The notes under the pieces: model-generated | Told to the model about the DNA's origin: nothing | Seen by the model: the letters and a program-made list of their open reading frames with translations, nothing else | The model's database searches: none | NCBI GenBank assembly: GCA_945788155.1 | Contig: CALZKX010000132.1 | Span: 1 to 31,137, forward strand | Length of the DNA stretch: 31,137 nt | Direction: 5' to 3' | Origin: an uncultured Flavobacteriaceae bacterium | Lineage (GTDB): Bacteria > Bacteroidota > Bacteroidia > Flavobacteriales > Flavobacteriaceae | Made by a program: the position numbers and the translations under genes | In this document: piece by piece, positions 7,984 through 16,377 of the stretch | How positions within the stretch are numbered: position 1 is the stretch's first letter | How the letters are laid out: each line of letters opens with the position of its first letter

Positions 7984-8778
7984 TTAATCAATCATTTTTG
8001 ATGCTAATTCTTTAAATAATTTGTAAGCAACCATAGCTGTTGCATTATTGATATCTCGTTTTGGGTTAAGCTCAACAATATCTGCTCCAACAATTGGCAC
8101 ATTAATAGTTTGTATTATTTTAATTAATTGTCTTGTCGTCATTCCTCCTGGCTCATGATGCGAAATCCCTGGAGCATACGCTGGATCTAGCACATCCATA
8201 TCCAACGAAATATATAAAGGAGCTTGTAGTGAATTTATAAAATCCATACTAAAATCTTTCATTTCAACAACTTTAACTCCAAAGCGTTTAGCTTGTTTTT
8301 TTTGATGTGTATTAAAGGTTCTTATACCAACTTGAGTCAATGAATTTAAGAAACCTTTTTCCATCAATCTGGCAAATGGTGAAGCATGTGAATAAGGGTT
8401 GTTTTCAAAATTGTCGTACAAATCTGCATGAGCATCCAAGTGTAACACATTAAGTTTTTTATACTTTTCAGAAAATGCTTCAATGACGGGAAACGACATT
8501 GAATGGTCACCACCTAAACTAATAATTTTACTTTCCTCTTTTAATTCAATGCTAATCGTTTCTTTTATTTTGTTGTAAGCAAAAGCTGCGTCAATTTCAG
8601 TGAATTCAATATCACCACAATCACAATAATTAACACCTTCTGAAATTTCTTTCCCAAACTCGCAAAACCGATTGGCTGAACCTTCTTTATCCATCAGCCT
8701 AATATGTTTGGGTGCCAAAGCTGGACCTCTTAGGTAAGAGGAATTGGCATCAAAAGGGATTCCTATTAGTTTAAGCAT
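7984..8778 (-). CDS. Agmatinase/arginase-family ureohydrolase
   Basis: This 264-residue protein belongs to the binuclear manganese ureohydrolases, which release urea or a related product from guanidino compounds (arginine, agmatine, formiminoglutamate and others). Metal ligands are visible: His92 in GGDHS, Asp115, His117 and Asp119 in DAHAD, and Asp193 and Asp195 in SLDMDVLDPAYAPG. The length is slightly short of typical SpeB proteins but all signature blocks are present. Sequence alone does not separate agmatinase from arginase or formimidoylglutamase. Its ATG overlaps the end of the broken GNAT gene by 8 bp, and the next gene starts 1 bp after its stop. It may therefore depend on translation of a damaged upstream gene. 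Confidence 0.85.
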   Translation of the reverse strand: MLKLIGIPFDANSSYLRGPALAPKHIRLMDKEGSANRFCEFGKEISEGVNYCDCGDIEFTEIDAAFAYNKIKETISIELKEESKIISLGGDHSMSFPVIEAFSEKYKKLNVLHLDAHADLYDNFENNPYSHASPFARLMEKGFLNSLTQVGIRTFNTHQKKQAKRFGVKVVEMKDFSMDFINSLQAPLYISLDMDVLDPAYAPGISHHEPGGMTTRQLIKIIQTINVPIVGADIVELNPKRDINNATAMVAYKLFKELASKMID

Positions 8779-9280
8779 GTTGTTTTGTGTATATTAAATT
8801 GTTAGGAAAACCTTCATCTTTTCTATGTGGTTCAAGTTTAAAACTGAATTTATTGAGCAATGACTTTGAAGACTCGTTATTTTTATGTGTATAGGCTTCA
8901 ATTGCCTCTAAATTAATTTGATTAAAACCAACATCTAAAACTGCGTGTAAAGCCTCACTCATAAATCCGTTACCATGAAAATCTGGATGAAGTTCATAAC
9001 CAATTTCAGCAGTTGTTTTTCATTCGTTAAAATTCCAAAGGCAAATAGTTCCAACTAATTTTGGGTCATCAATCTTGCAAATTGCCCAGAACATGATTTT
9101 TCCATGTTCAACATCTTCCATTCTATCTTTTATAAAATCAATGAGTTCATTCTTATCTTTAGGTTTTTTTCTGTCAATAAACTTTGTGACCTGTTCGTTA
9201 AATCTCAAACTATACAAATCCTTAGCATCATCTAAACTCAATGGTCTCAATTTTAAATTTTTGGTGTTTAGCTTAACCAT
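8771..9280 (-). pseudogene. GNAT acetyltransferase split by one in-frame TGA
   Basis: Reading from ATG 9280 gives 86 residues (MVKLNTKNLKLRPLSLDDA to LWNFNE) and then TGA at 9020-9022. Without any frame change the frame continues as KTTAEIGYELHPDFHGNGFMSEALHAV and on to the stop at 8771-8773. The two parts join into one normal GNAT of about 169 residues, including the acetyl-CoA loop DFHGNGF. So this is a single nonsense change (or a sequencing error), not a frameshift. Restart at ATG 8962 would make a 63-residue piece lacking the acetyl-CoA loop start. Spacing to the DinB-like gene (1 bp) and overlap with the ureohydrolase show it is part of the operon. Confidence 0.8.
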
Positions 9281-9281
9281 A

Positions 9282-9806
9282 TTATTTATTTAATACTGAA
9301 AGATATGCTGCCCAAGGACCAACTTCGTTTTTATATTGTTTTGCCATAACACGTGAGATTTGAGCTATATGACCTAAATCATGTACCACCCAAGTTGACA
9401 GTAAATTTTTAAGCGTCACTTCTCCAAGCGACGGATGAATTGCTTTTTTAGCAACATCTTTTTCAGAAATATTAAGTGGCTTTAAAAAAGAAATATTTTG
9501 TTTTCTAAGTTCTGAAAACTCATCCAGCAACTGTGTCATAGTTTTCCCTTCTGATTCTTCAAACTGCGCAAATCGATCAAAGGGTTCAAAAGTTTTGGTT
9601 TCCGAATCATTCAACATAATTTTTAAACGAGGAATCCAATCGGTTTTCTCGCCATGAATTAAATGTCCAACAATATCAAAGGCAGACCAAGTATCTTCGC
9701 CTTCATTACAAAAAATCCATTCATCGGATAAGTTAGACAAAAACTGTTTGAGCGTATTTGGTGTTTGCTCTAAAATCTCTAAAGCTTTGTAAAATTCATA
9801 CTCCAT
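9282..9806 (-). CDS. DinB-family protein
   Basis: From ATG 9806 the product is 174 residues; a TTG seven codons upstream is less likely. It is an all-helical four-helix-bundle protein of the DinB/YfiT type. The probable metal-binding histidines are His48 in VGHLIHGE and His142 and His146 in VVHDLGHIAQ, the usual three-histidine arrangement. Members act as metal-dependent enzymes such as thiol transferases or mycothiol/bacillithiol-type S-transferases, but the substrate cannot be told here. It is the first gene of the six-gene minus-strand operon and is divergent from ssb; the shared 168-bp spacer contains TACAAAC iterons. Confidence 0.85.
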   Translation of the reverse strand: MEYEFYKALEILEQTPNTLKQFLSNLSDEWIFCNEGEDTWSAFDIVGHLIHGEKTDWIPRLKIMLNDSETKTFEPFDRFAQFEESEGKTMTQLLDEFSELRKQNISFLKPLNISEKDVAKKAIHPSLGEVTLKNLLSTWVVHDLGHIAQISRVMAKQYKNEVGPWAAYLSVLNK

Positions 9807-9837
9807 AAAGCTTACAATATAAAACAAAATATATTCG

Positions 9838-9868
9838 TTTACAAACGACTACAAACATTTACAAACGA
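9838..9868. promoter_or_regulatory. Three TACAAAC iterons at exact 10-bp steps
   Basis: TACAAAC occurs at 9840, 9850 and 9860, each one DNA turn apart; the first and third extend to TTTACAAACGA. The first is also part of the palindrome CGTTT-AC-AAACG (9836-9847). They lie between the divergent DinB-like and ssb genes and could bind a protein on one face of the helix that controls either gene. Confidence 0.4.
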
Positions 9869-9974
9869 TTTTAAATATTTAATAACCGAATAAAACTTGG
9901 AGGCTGTTTCATATTTGCAGTGTCGAAACATAAGAACTCGATAGTATTAACTGTTTAACACAAAAATTAAAATT

Positions 9975-10307
9975 ATGAACTCATTAAGAAACAAAGTACA
10001 GTTGATTGGAAACCTTGGAAACGATCCAGAAATTATCAATCTTGAATCAGGAAAAACATTAGCTAAATTTTCTGTCGCCACAAACGAAAGTTACAAAAAT
10101 GCAAGCGGAGAAAAAGTAACAGACACACAATGGCACAATGTGGTTGCCTGGGGAAAAACTGCCCAGATTATTGAAAAATATGTCACCAAAGGTAAAGAAG
10201 TGGCTATAGAAGGAAAATTAACATCACGTAGTTATGAAACCAAAGAAGGTGAAAAACGCTATGTTACAGAAGTGGTTTGCAGTGAGCTATTGATGTTGGG
10301 GAAATAA
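9975..10307 (+). CDS. ssb: Single-stranded DNA-binding protein, tail-less short form
   Basis: The 110-residue product is essentially just the OB fold: VQLIGNLGNDPEI, KFSVATNESYKN, TQWHNVVAWGKTAQI and EGKLTSRSYETKEGEKRYVTEVV are the recognisable strands and loops. SSB coats single-stranded DNA in replication and repair. The protein stops right after the last strand (ELLMLGK), so it lacks the flexible linker and the acidic DDDIPF-type tip that recruits partner proteins in main SSBs. It may be a second, specialised SSB. Its last 19 codons are duplicated at 16985-17041. A strong bidirectional terminator lies 12 bp downstream, shared with the convergent response regulator. Confidence 0.9.
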   Translation: MNSLRNKVQLIGNLGNDPEIINLESGKTLAKFSVATNESYKNASGEKVTDTQWHNVVAWGKTAQIIEKYVTKGKEVAIEGKLTSRSYETKEGEKRYVTEVVCSELLMLGK

Positions 10308-10319
10308 TTATATCTGATT

Positions 10320-10360
10320 AAAAAGACTCTTATATGGCAAATTTATATAAGAGTCTTTTT
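10320..10360. terminator. Bidirectional terminator between ssb and the LytTR regulator
   Basis: A perfect 16-bp stem, AAAAAGACTCTTATAT (10320-10335) with its complement (10345-10360), has a 9-nt loop and A/T tracts on both sides. It ends on the stop codon of the convergent gene at 10359, so it can stop transcription from both directions. Confidence 0.9.
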
Positions 10361-11102
10361 AATTTCTAAATTTATTCAAAAAATTTAATCGTCTATTTCT
10401 AGATACTGGTAGTTTAGTGTTATTGGTTAAAACCACATAACCTACATTTAAGTACTTTTCTATATGGCTTAAATTGATTAAATGCGATTTATGTATAAGA
10501 TAAAACGATTGATTTTCCAATAATTTATTAAAATAACCAATACTATGAGAGCTTAAAATGGGTTTTCTTTTTATAAAATGAATATTGGTATAGCCGTTAT
10601 CGCCTTCAAAATGAATGATATCAGCAATTTTTACAAACTCCAGTCCTTCTTGTGAAGGAATTACAATTTTTTTATTTTGAAATGTTTGAACTCCGAGATT
10701 CTCTATAAGTAGTTTGTTTTTTTCTAATGCAGATTTGTCTTCTATATTTTGAATGGCTTTATTAACCGTTTCTACCAAATCATTATTATCTACAGGTTTA
10801 ACTAAATAGCCAATAGCGCAATGTTTGATGGCTTCAATGGCATAATTATCAAACGCTGTGGCGAATATGATTTCAAAATCGGGGTTTTTAATTTCTGCTA
10901 ACACGTCAAATCCACTTAACTCTGGCATGGCGACATCTAAAAACACCAGTTGGGGTTTTAAGTCTTTTATTAGTTGCAAACCTTCTTTTGGGTTTTGGGT
11001 TTCTGCTATAATCGCAACATTCGGGCACAAGCGTTCTAGCTTATTTTTTAAAATAGCTAGTGCCTTTCGCTCATCATCTATTAAAATTGCATTTATTTTC
11101 AT
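10359..11102 (-). CDS. LytTR-family response regulator
   Basis: The product is 247 residues. The N-terminal receiver domain has the acidic pair Asp9-Asp10, phospho-acceptor Asp56 (VFLDVAMP), Thr82 and Lys102 (LVKPVD). The C-terminal LytTR DNA-binding domain spans roughly 148-247 (with IIHFEGDNGYTNIHF and the HKSHLINLSHIEKYL stretch). It overlaps the kinase gene by 4 bp (ATGA, 11099-11102), so the two form one two-component system. LytTR regulators usually bind direct repeats upstream of their targets; the neighbouring exported-protein genes are the obvious candidates but no site was identified. Confidence 0.93.
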   Translation of the reverse strand: MKINAILIDDERKALAILKNKLERLCPNVAIIAETQNPKEGLQLIKDLKPQLVFLDVAMPELSGFDVLAEIKNPDFEIIFATAFDNYAIEAIKHCAIGYLVKPVDNNDLVETVNKAIQNIEDKSALEKNKLLIENLGVQTFQNKKIVIPSQEGLEFVKIADIIHFEGDNGYTNIHFIKRKPILSSHSIGYFNKLLENQSFYLIHKSHLINLSHIEKYLNVGYVVLTNNTKLPVSRNRRLNFLNKFRN

Positions 11103-14041
11103 TGGCTATTTAATTGTGTGAAGATTAATGTTACAATAGTTCCTGTTTTGTCTTTTTCAATTTCAGAAATATCTTCTATTTTATAATCTACTTGCCATTC
11201 TTTATTCTTGTTTAACAAATCTAGTCGCTCTCTAAGCACGTTTGATGAGTTAGATTGATAGTTTTTAGATGAGGCTTTAAAAATTGACTTGGCTTTATTT
11301 ATACCTATTCCATCATCTTTTATAGTCACTTTAAATGAATCTTCTTTTAACTGTTTAAAGAGCACCTCAACAGTTCCATTTTCCTTTTTATGAAATAATC
11401 CATGATTAACTGCATTCTCTACTATAGGTTGCAATAACATAGACGGAATACGCTGTTCCTCTACATCTATTTTTTCGCAGACTGTAATATTATAGTTCAA
11501 TTTTTCCTCAAATCTGAGTTTTTCAATGTCTAGATAATTGGTTAGTAGTTCTAATTCTTCTTTAATGGTTATAGTTTGCCTTCTAGAATACTCAAAAAAC
11601 AATCGGATTAATTGCGAAAACTTAGACAAGTAGTTTTCAGATAATTCCACCTCTTTTCTTTGAATAAAATATTGAATAGCATTCAATGAATTATGCACAA
11701 AATGCGGATTCATTTGGCTGCGTAAGGCTTGTAATTCTAAACCTGCGACTCGCTTTTCTTTTTGCGCCTTTTCTTGTTCACTTTTTTTAATTTTCTGCTT
11801 GGTTTTACTCATCAGTAATAAAAATCCAAATAAGCCAATAACAGCAAATCCAATTTTATTATACCAAAGTTGCCACCACTTTGGAACTATATTAAGGTGT
11901 TGTGTTGTAATGCTCGTATTATTATGTTGGTCTGTAGCTTTTACTTCTAAAGTGTATAATTTTGGTGAAAGATTAGCGAAATTTAGTGTTTTAGCCTCAG
12001 TACTGACCCATTCTTTTTGTGATGGTAATAACCTGTATTTGTAAGTTACATGCTCTTGATTAACATAATTTTGTAGCGCAAATTTCACTTTAATGTTATT
12101 TCTTTCTCCGTTTTTGTAGTCTAGTGTGTCGTTAGATGTTTTAAAATAGAGTTCTGGCTTTTCTTTATAGACCTGACTGTTTATATTTAACTTTGCTAAG
12201 CCTATATCACTAGCTGCAAATAAAATACTATCTTTTATAAATATATCATTAGAATTGTTTTGTAATAAGCCATCTGCTTCATAGTATGAGTCAGCGATTC
12301 TTGACGTACTTAAATCTGTTTTATTAAGTTCTATTTTTTTTACACCTTTTTGGGTGGCCAACCAAAGCGTATCATTTTCTACAAGTATGCGTTGTATAGA
12401 TAATCCATCGGTTTCTATTAAATGAAAAATTTTGTCTTCGTTATATAAATACACACCTCTTCCGTCTGTACCAACAATTAAAAAATTATCTGTTGTAGCA
12501 ATACTACCAATAGGATCATTTAGTAAATTGTTGCTGATTTTAGGTTTTATTATTTGATCATTATCTAGTAAATGCAAACCATCACTACCTGCTATAAATA
12601 ATTGATTGTTAAATGTTTCAGCAAAAAGAAGACCTGATTTAACAACAATAATTTGGCCATTTTCTTGAGGACTATTGCTTCTATAAAGGTGATTTGATGC
12701 CACTACGTACAATTTGTTTTTAAAATTGACCAAGTCCTTTAAGCCTCCAATATATCCACTAGTTTCATTTTTTTGTTTTATGTCAAATACATTCAATGAA
12801 TTACTTTTATCTAAAGTAAATTGATTTGCTGCTGAAATGAAATAATTAGTATTGGTCTCTTTGTCGTTTTTAATTTGATATATTTCACCATTTGCTTTAG
12901 CAAACTGGAATATAGATTTGAAAGTGTTTTCAGTTTTATTAAATTGAAAGAACCCTACATCATTCACGCCTGCAAATAATATATTATTTATCCAATTTAT
13001 TTTTTGAACTTTCTGATTGTTTAAATAGTAAGTAGCATCTGCTTGCGTATTAGGTATTAATGAGATCCCATTGGCTAAATCCAATAACCAAATGTTGCCT
13101 TTAGAATCTTTATAACTTTTTGCACTTAAGTTTTCAGGGAAATTATAGGAGTTTTTAAGGTTTAATTGGTAATCAAAAATCATTAAATGCCCAGGAATGC
13201 TAATTTGTATCTCGTTTTTAAGTCCAAAACATCTAAAATATCTAATACTATCAACACCAACCAACTCTTTAAACGATATATATTTTGCTTTATAGGTTTT
13301 AAAATCGATAAACAAAACACCTTTTTCTAAGCCATAAAACCCAATTTGATTATATAACAATCCCTGATTTTGGATTTTAGAATTTTTATAAACCAATGGA
13401 ACGTTTACTGGGATTTCTTTTTTAAACTTAAAGTCCCAGTCATAGACCAATAGTTTCGTTTTTTGTAAAAAGACACATTCTTTGGTTTCTGGATTATAAA
13501 AAACTGGCATTAAACCGGTTTTACCAGTAAAACCATGTTGACGTTGAACAACATTGATTTTCTCATTAAAATTTTTTGCAGTTTCATTATTATAAAAACC
13601 AGCATTAACTATAGTTGTGTCGCTAAAAGTTTGGATACCGGAAGTTCCGTAAAACCATAAATTATCTTTAGTTTTATAAAAAAAACGAGGTGTAATTACT
13701 TCTGCTTTGGCTGTGCTAAATTTATAGATACTATCATTTTTAATGTACCCTTGGTAAGCACTTTTAGAGAAATACCAAAGTCTGCCTTGTAAATCGGTTT
13801 CTAAAAGCCAAGTATCATTATTGGGTAAACCATCTTTTATAGTGAACGTTTTAAAACTTTCTCCATCATACTTTACCACACCTTGTTTGGTAGCAAACCA
13901 CATAAAACCGTTTTCGTCTTCAGCCATATCATATACATGGTTTGTTGGTAAGCCTTGCTTTGTGGTATAACGCAAAGGTTCTTGAGCAAAGGTTATTGCC
14001 CAAGAACACAATAAAATTAATATGGCTATATTTTTTAGCAC
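11099..14041 (-). CDS. Propeller-type sensor histidine kinase (LytS-like core)
   Basis: This 980-residue kinase has a signal peptide (about residues 1-19), a large periplasmic region of beta-propeller repeats (for example YDMAEDENGFMWFATKQGV), a Y_Y_Y domain (about 645-715), one membrane helix (about 733-752), a coiled coil, and a His_kinase/HATPase core of the LytS type. The phospho-acceptor is His780 in MNPHFVHNSLN, the N-box has Asn876 in VENAVNHG, and the nucleotide loop is DDGIG (909-913). The family motif is usually NPHFLFNSLN, so the second His here is a small variation. The propeller resembles sensors of carbohydrate or other periplasmic ligands. It is co-transcribed with the LytTR regulator. 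The ligand is not evident from context. Confidence 0.92.
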   Translation of the reverse strand: MLKNIAILILLCSWAITFAQEPLRYTTKQGLPTNHVYDMAEDENGFMWFATKQGVVKYDGESFKTFTIKDGLPNNDTWLLETDLQGRLWYFSKSAYQGYIKNDSIYKFSTAKAEVITPRFFYKTKDNLWFYGTSGIQTFSDTTIVNAGFYNNETAKNFNEKINVVQRQHGFTGKTGLMPVFYNPETKECVFLQKTKLLVYDWDFKFKKEIPVNVPLVYKNSKIQNQGLLYNQIGFYGLEKGVLFIDFKTYKAKYISFKELVGVDSIRYFRCFGLKNEIQISIPGHLMIFDYQLNLKNSYNFPENLSAKSYKDSKGNIWLLDLANGISLIPNTQADATYYLNNQKVQKINWINNILFAGVNDVGFFQFNKTENTFKSIFQFAKANGEIYQIKNDKETNTNYFISAANQFTLDKSNSLNVFDIKQKNETSGYIGGLKDLVNFKNKLYVVASNHLYRSNSPQENGQIIVVKSGLLFAETFNNQLFIAGSDGLHLLDNDQIIKPKISNNLLNDPIGSIATTDNFLIVGTDGRGVYLYNEDKIFHLIETDGLSIQRILVENDTLWLATQKGVKKIELNKTDLSTSRIADSYYEADGLLQNNSNDIFIKDSILFAASDIGLAKLNINSQVYKEKPELYFKTSNDTLDYKNGERNNIKVKFALQNYVNQEHVTYKYRLLPSQKEWVSTEAKTLNFANLSPKLYTLEVKATDQHNNTSITTQHLNIVPKWWQLWYNKIGFAVIGLFGFLLLMSKTKQKIKKSEQEKAQKEKRVAGLELQALRSQMNPHFVHNSLNAIQYFIQRKEVELSENYLSKFSQLIRLFFEYSRRQTITIKEELELLTNYLDIEKLRFEEKLNYNITVCEKIDVEEQRIPSMLLQPIVENAVNHGLFHKKENGTVEVLFKQLKEDSFKVTIKDDGIGINKAKSIFKASSKNYQSNSSNVLRERLDLLNKNKEWQVDYKIEDISEIEKDKTGTIVTLIFTQLNSQ

Positions 14042-14101
14042 ATTTAAAGGTAATTGTTTTTAATTAAAATTAGCAAGATTACCAATCTTTGACTTCTTCT
14101 T

Positions 14102-14692
14102 TTAAAACATAATTTTTATAGGATATTCCCAGGTATTGGAGCTTTGATTTTTTCTAAACTCTAATGTTTTTATATGCGTTTCATTAGGATACTCTTTTCC
14201 GCTGGGTGCTACATCTTTACTTTCTGTATTGTAAAAAGGAGATTTTGTTTTTTTGAACTCGACATCTGCTTCTGCTTTAAAATCTGAAAGTACTCGTATT
14301 TCTTTAACATTAACCGCATTAAATTCTAATGTTTTTAAAATTACTGTTCCATTTGGTTTTGTTTCTAATATAAAAGGCGTTGCTGCTTGTGTAGTCACCA
14401 CTTTATAGGGTCTATTGCTAGACGATGAATTAGGGATATCTGATCGTAATTGGGTGGTTAAGTATCCATTATTATAAAGCTTAGAATAATAGCTTGTGCC
14501 ATTGCTTAAATCATTAACCGAATTTATATAAACATTGGGTAAGGTTGTTTTAAAAACCACAGGATTTAGTGCTTCTTTTTCTGATAAGATTTCTAAAACA
14601 GTGGTTTTAGTTAATGAGTTCTTGTTTTCTGAACAAGAAACAAATAAAACTACAAGTATAAATACTGTTAGTTTTTTTGTGAATTTATTCAT
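14102..14692 (-). CDS. Putative lipoprotein of unknown function
   Basis: The product is 196 residues with a lipoprotein signal (MNKFTKKLTVFILVVLFVSC; Cys20) followed by SENKN, so it should be lipid-anchored at the outer or inner membrane. The mature part is mixed alpha/beta with many Ser, Thr and Asn residues and no recognised domain or catalytic motif. It lies behind another lipoprotein, an LRR protein and a barrel-like protein on the same strand. The preceding 97-bp gap contains the paired ATGAAACATC/GATGTTACAT motif, so it can be transcribed independently. Function not recognised. Confidence 0.65.
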   Translation of the reverse strand: MNKFTKKLTVFILVVLFVSCSENKNSLTKTTVLEILSEKEALNPVVFKTTLPNVYINSVNDLSNGTSYYSKLYNNGYLTTQLRSDIPNSSSSNRPYKVVTTQAATPFILETKPNGTVILKTLEFNAVNVKEIRVLSDFKAEADVEFKKTKSPFYNTESKDVAPSGKEYPNETHIKTLEFRKNQSSNTWEYPIKIMF

Positions 14693-14721
14693 GGTTTTTG
14701 TTTTATTGTTTTTTATCGGTC

Positions 14722-14779
14722 ATGTAACATCCATATAATCATTCCCGCACACATCGAGAAACCGTTAAGGATGTTTCAT
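14722..14779 (-). promoter_or_regulatory. Paired ATGAAACATC/GATGTTACAT motif, copy 2
   Basis: On the minus strand ATGAAACATC (14779-14770) is followed after 38 bp by GATGTTACAT (14731-14722), 29 bp before the lipoprotein ATG. Motifs, 58-bp span and distance to the start all match the copy at 3111-3168, while the 38 bp between them are unrelated in sequence. Confidence 0.4.
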
Positions 14780-14789
14780 ATTTTAAAAT

Positions 14790-15302
14790 TCAATCTCTTT
14801 TCACATGTGCTGTAATGGATATAGTATGCGGATTAGGGTCTGTCACCTCGTAGTAATTTCCAGAGATTGTTAAATCTATATCGTCGCCAACATTATTGCC
14901 AAAATTGGTTATCGTAAAGTTGAGGCTATTTGCAGCAGCATCGTCAAAAGTAACGCCAGAAACCACAAAAAAAGCACTAATAGGCCCATTAATTGTATTG
15001 GAATATGGCATAGTTACCGTAAAAGGGCAAGGAGCTGTTTGTAGTCCAAAATTTATTCTAAATTGATTACCACTTGTATCTTCTGATGTAAGTCTAAATT
15101 CGCAACTAAAACCAGAAATAGGTGCTAAAGGATAATCTTTTGCCAAAATATTATCAGAAAAGTATTGTGGTGTCCCATTATCCAGTATAACCTCTACACT
15201 TTCCGCAGAGCGTGTTGCAGTATTATCGTCGTTGTTGCTACAACTGTTTATGAAGAGGATGGAAAGTATTAATACACTTAATTTGAATATTGATTTGGTC
15301 AT
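14790..15302 (-). CDS. Putative surface lipoprotein of unknown function
   Basis: The product is 170 residues with a clear lipoprotein signal: MTKSIFKLSVLILSILFINSC, Cys21, followed by SNNDDN. Acidic residues soon after the Cys are typical of Bacteroidota lipoproteins sent to the cell surface. The rest looks beta-rich (alternating hydrophobic/polar, Asn/Thr-rich, with SGFSCEFRL and TAPCPFTV containing two Cys that could form a disulphide). No family was recognised. Its ATG is 2 bp from the stop of the upstream LRR gene, so the two are co-transcribed. Confidence 0.65.
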   Translation of the reverse strand: MTKSIFKLSVLILSILFINSCSNNDDNTATRSAESVEVILDNGTPQYFSDNILAKDYPLAPISGFSCEFRLTSEDTSGNQFRINFGLQTAPCPFTVTMPYSNTINGPISAFFVVSGVTFDDAAANSLNFTITNFGNNVGDDIDLTISGNYYEVTDPNPHTISITAHVKRD

Positions 15303-15304
15303 GG

Positions 15305-16357
15305 TTATTGTTTCATAAATTTAACAGTCTGCATTATTTTTTTATCTGAAAGTCGTAAAAAGTAAATTCCAGATTTAAGAAGTGAAATATTAATCTTATT
15401 TGAAATCATTGTTCCAGAGCTAATCGCTTTACCAAGGATATCAATTATTTGATAATCTAAATTAGTAGTATTATTCCTTTTAATATTTAAATAATCTGAA
15501 GATGGATTAGGATAGAGTTTTATTTGCGAAATACTTTCTTCATTAATACTCATGGTCGCGCAGTTCTCACTAAAACTTGTCGTGGCATCAATTGCGGTCC
15601 AATTAGTAGTACTATAGGTGGCATTATCTACCTCAATGCATGTTAGATTAGGATTTTGGTTAGCATAAAAAAGTGTTATTGCTGTGTTGTTACCATTCTT
15701 TACATTAAGACTTGTTAATGCGCTATTACCTTGGCATCGTAATTCTGTTAATGCTGCATTCATACTTACATCTAAACTTACTAATTGTGGAGAGTAAGAA
15801 CAATTTAAGCTTGATAGCATTGAATTTTGACTTAGGTCTATTGTTGATAAAGACGTTTCCCCACAAGATAAAAATGTTAAGTTTGAAAGCTGACTAACAT
15901 CTAAATTAGTAATAGGATTATCAAAGCATATTAATTCTTCTAAGTTTATATTTAAATCAGTATTTAGATTTGTAAGTAGGTTTGCTCCACAATTTAAATA
16001 GGTTAAGCCTATATTTTGAGAGAGATCTAGATTTGTTAAATCGTTAGCAAAACAACTTAAATAAGTCAAATTTACATTTGAAGAAATGTCTAAAGTTGAT
16101 AAATTATTTATACCACAAGATAATGTTTGTAGTGCTGTGAAATCTTCAATTCCTGTTAAATCATTAATGCCTTTTAATTGTACATTTAAAGAGGTGATGG
16201 CGTTGATATTAGCTGTTGGAACATAATCGTCTAATGCCCCAGAATCATAACCAAGATTTATTAGAGCTTGTTCAAAATTATCATCTGGCACATAAGTTTG
16301 GGCTTGTAAAAAGAACGTATAACATGTAATTAATGTAAAAAGTAGTTTTGTTTTCAT
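15305..16357 (-). CDS. Secreted leucine-rich-repeat protein with T9SS sorting domain
   Basis: The 350-residue product has a signal peptide (about 1-20). It begins with YVPDDNFEQALINLGYDSG, a common opening of flavobacterial secreted LRR proteins, and continues with about eight LRR units of roughly 21 residues each (such as LTYLSCFANDLTNLDLSQN) over residues 50-235, with Cys recurring in the repeats. Residues about 278-350 (IKLYPNPSSDYLNIK to the C-terminal basic end) form a type A T9SS C-terminal domain, which directs export across the outer membrane and surface attachment. LRRs bind other molecules, so an adhesion or recognition role is likely. It sits in a four-gene run of exported proteins. 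Confidence 0.85.
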   Translation of the reverse strand: MKTKLLFTLITCYTFFLQAQTYVPDDNFEQALINLGYDSGALDDYVPTANINAITSLNVQLKGINDLTGIEDFTALQTLSCGINNLSTLDISSNVNLTYLSCFANDLTNLDLSQNIGLTYLNCGANLLTNLNTDLNINLEELICFDNPITNLDVSQLSNLTFLSCGETSLSTIDLSQNSMLSSLNCSYSPQLVSLDVSMNAALTELRCQGNSALTSLNVKNGNNTAITLFYANQNPNLTCIEVDNATYSTTNWTAIDATTSFSENCATMSINEESISQIKLYPNPSSDYLNIKRNNTTNLDYQIIDILGKAISSGTMISNKINISLLKSGIYFLRLSDKKIMQTVKFMKQ

Positions 16358-16377
16358 TTTGTTTCATTTAAAAATTA

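Noticed and set aside
9020..9022. TGA as selenocysteine or another recoding event in the GNAT gene
   Set aside because: No selenocysteine hairpin is apparent, the site is not a catalytic Cys position in the family, and a plain nonsense change is simpler.
9836..9870. Start of a CRISPR array or replication origin
   Set aside because: Only three 7-bp units with 3-bp gaps, no spacers, no cas or dnaA genes, and no DnaA boxes recognised.
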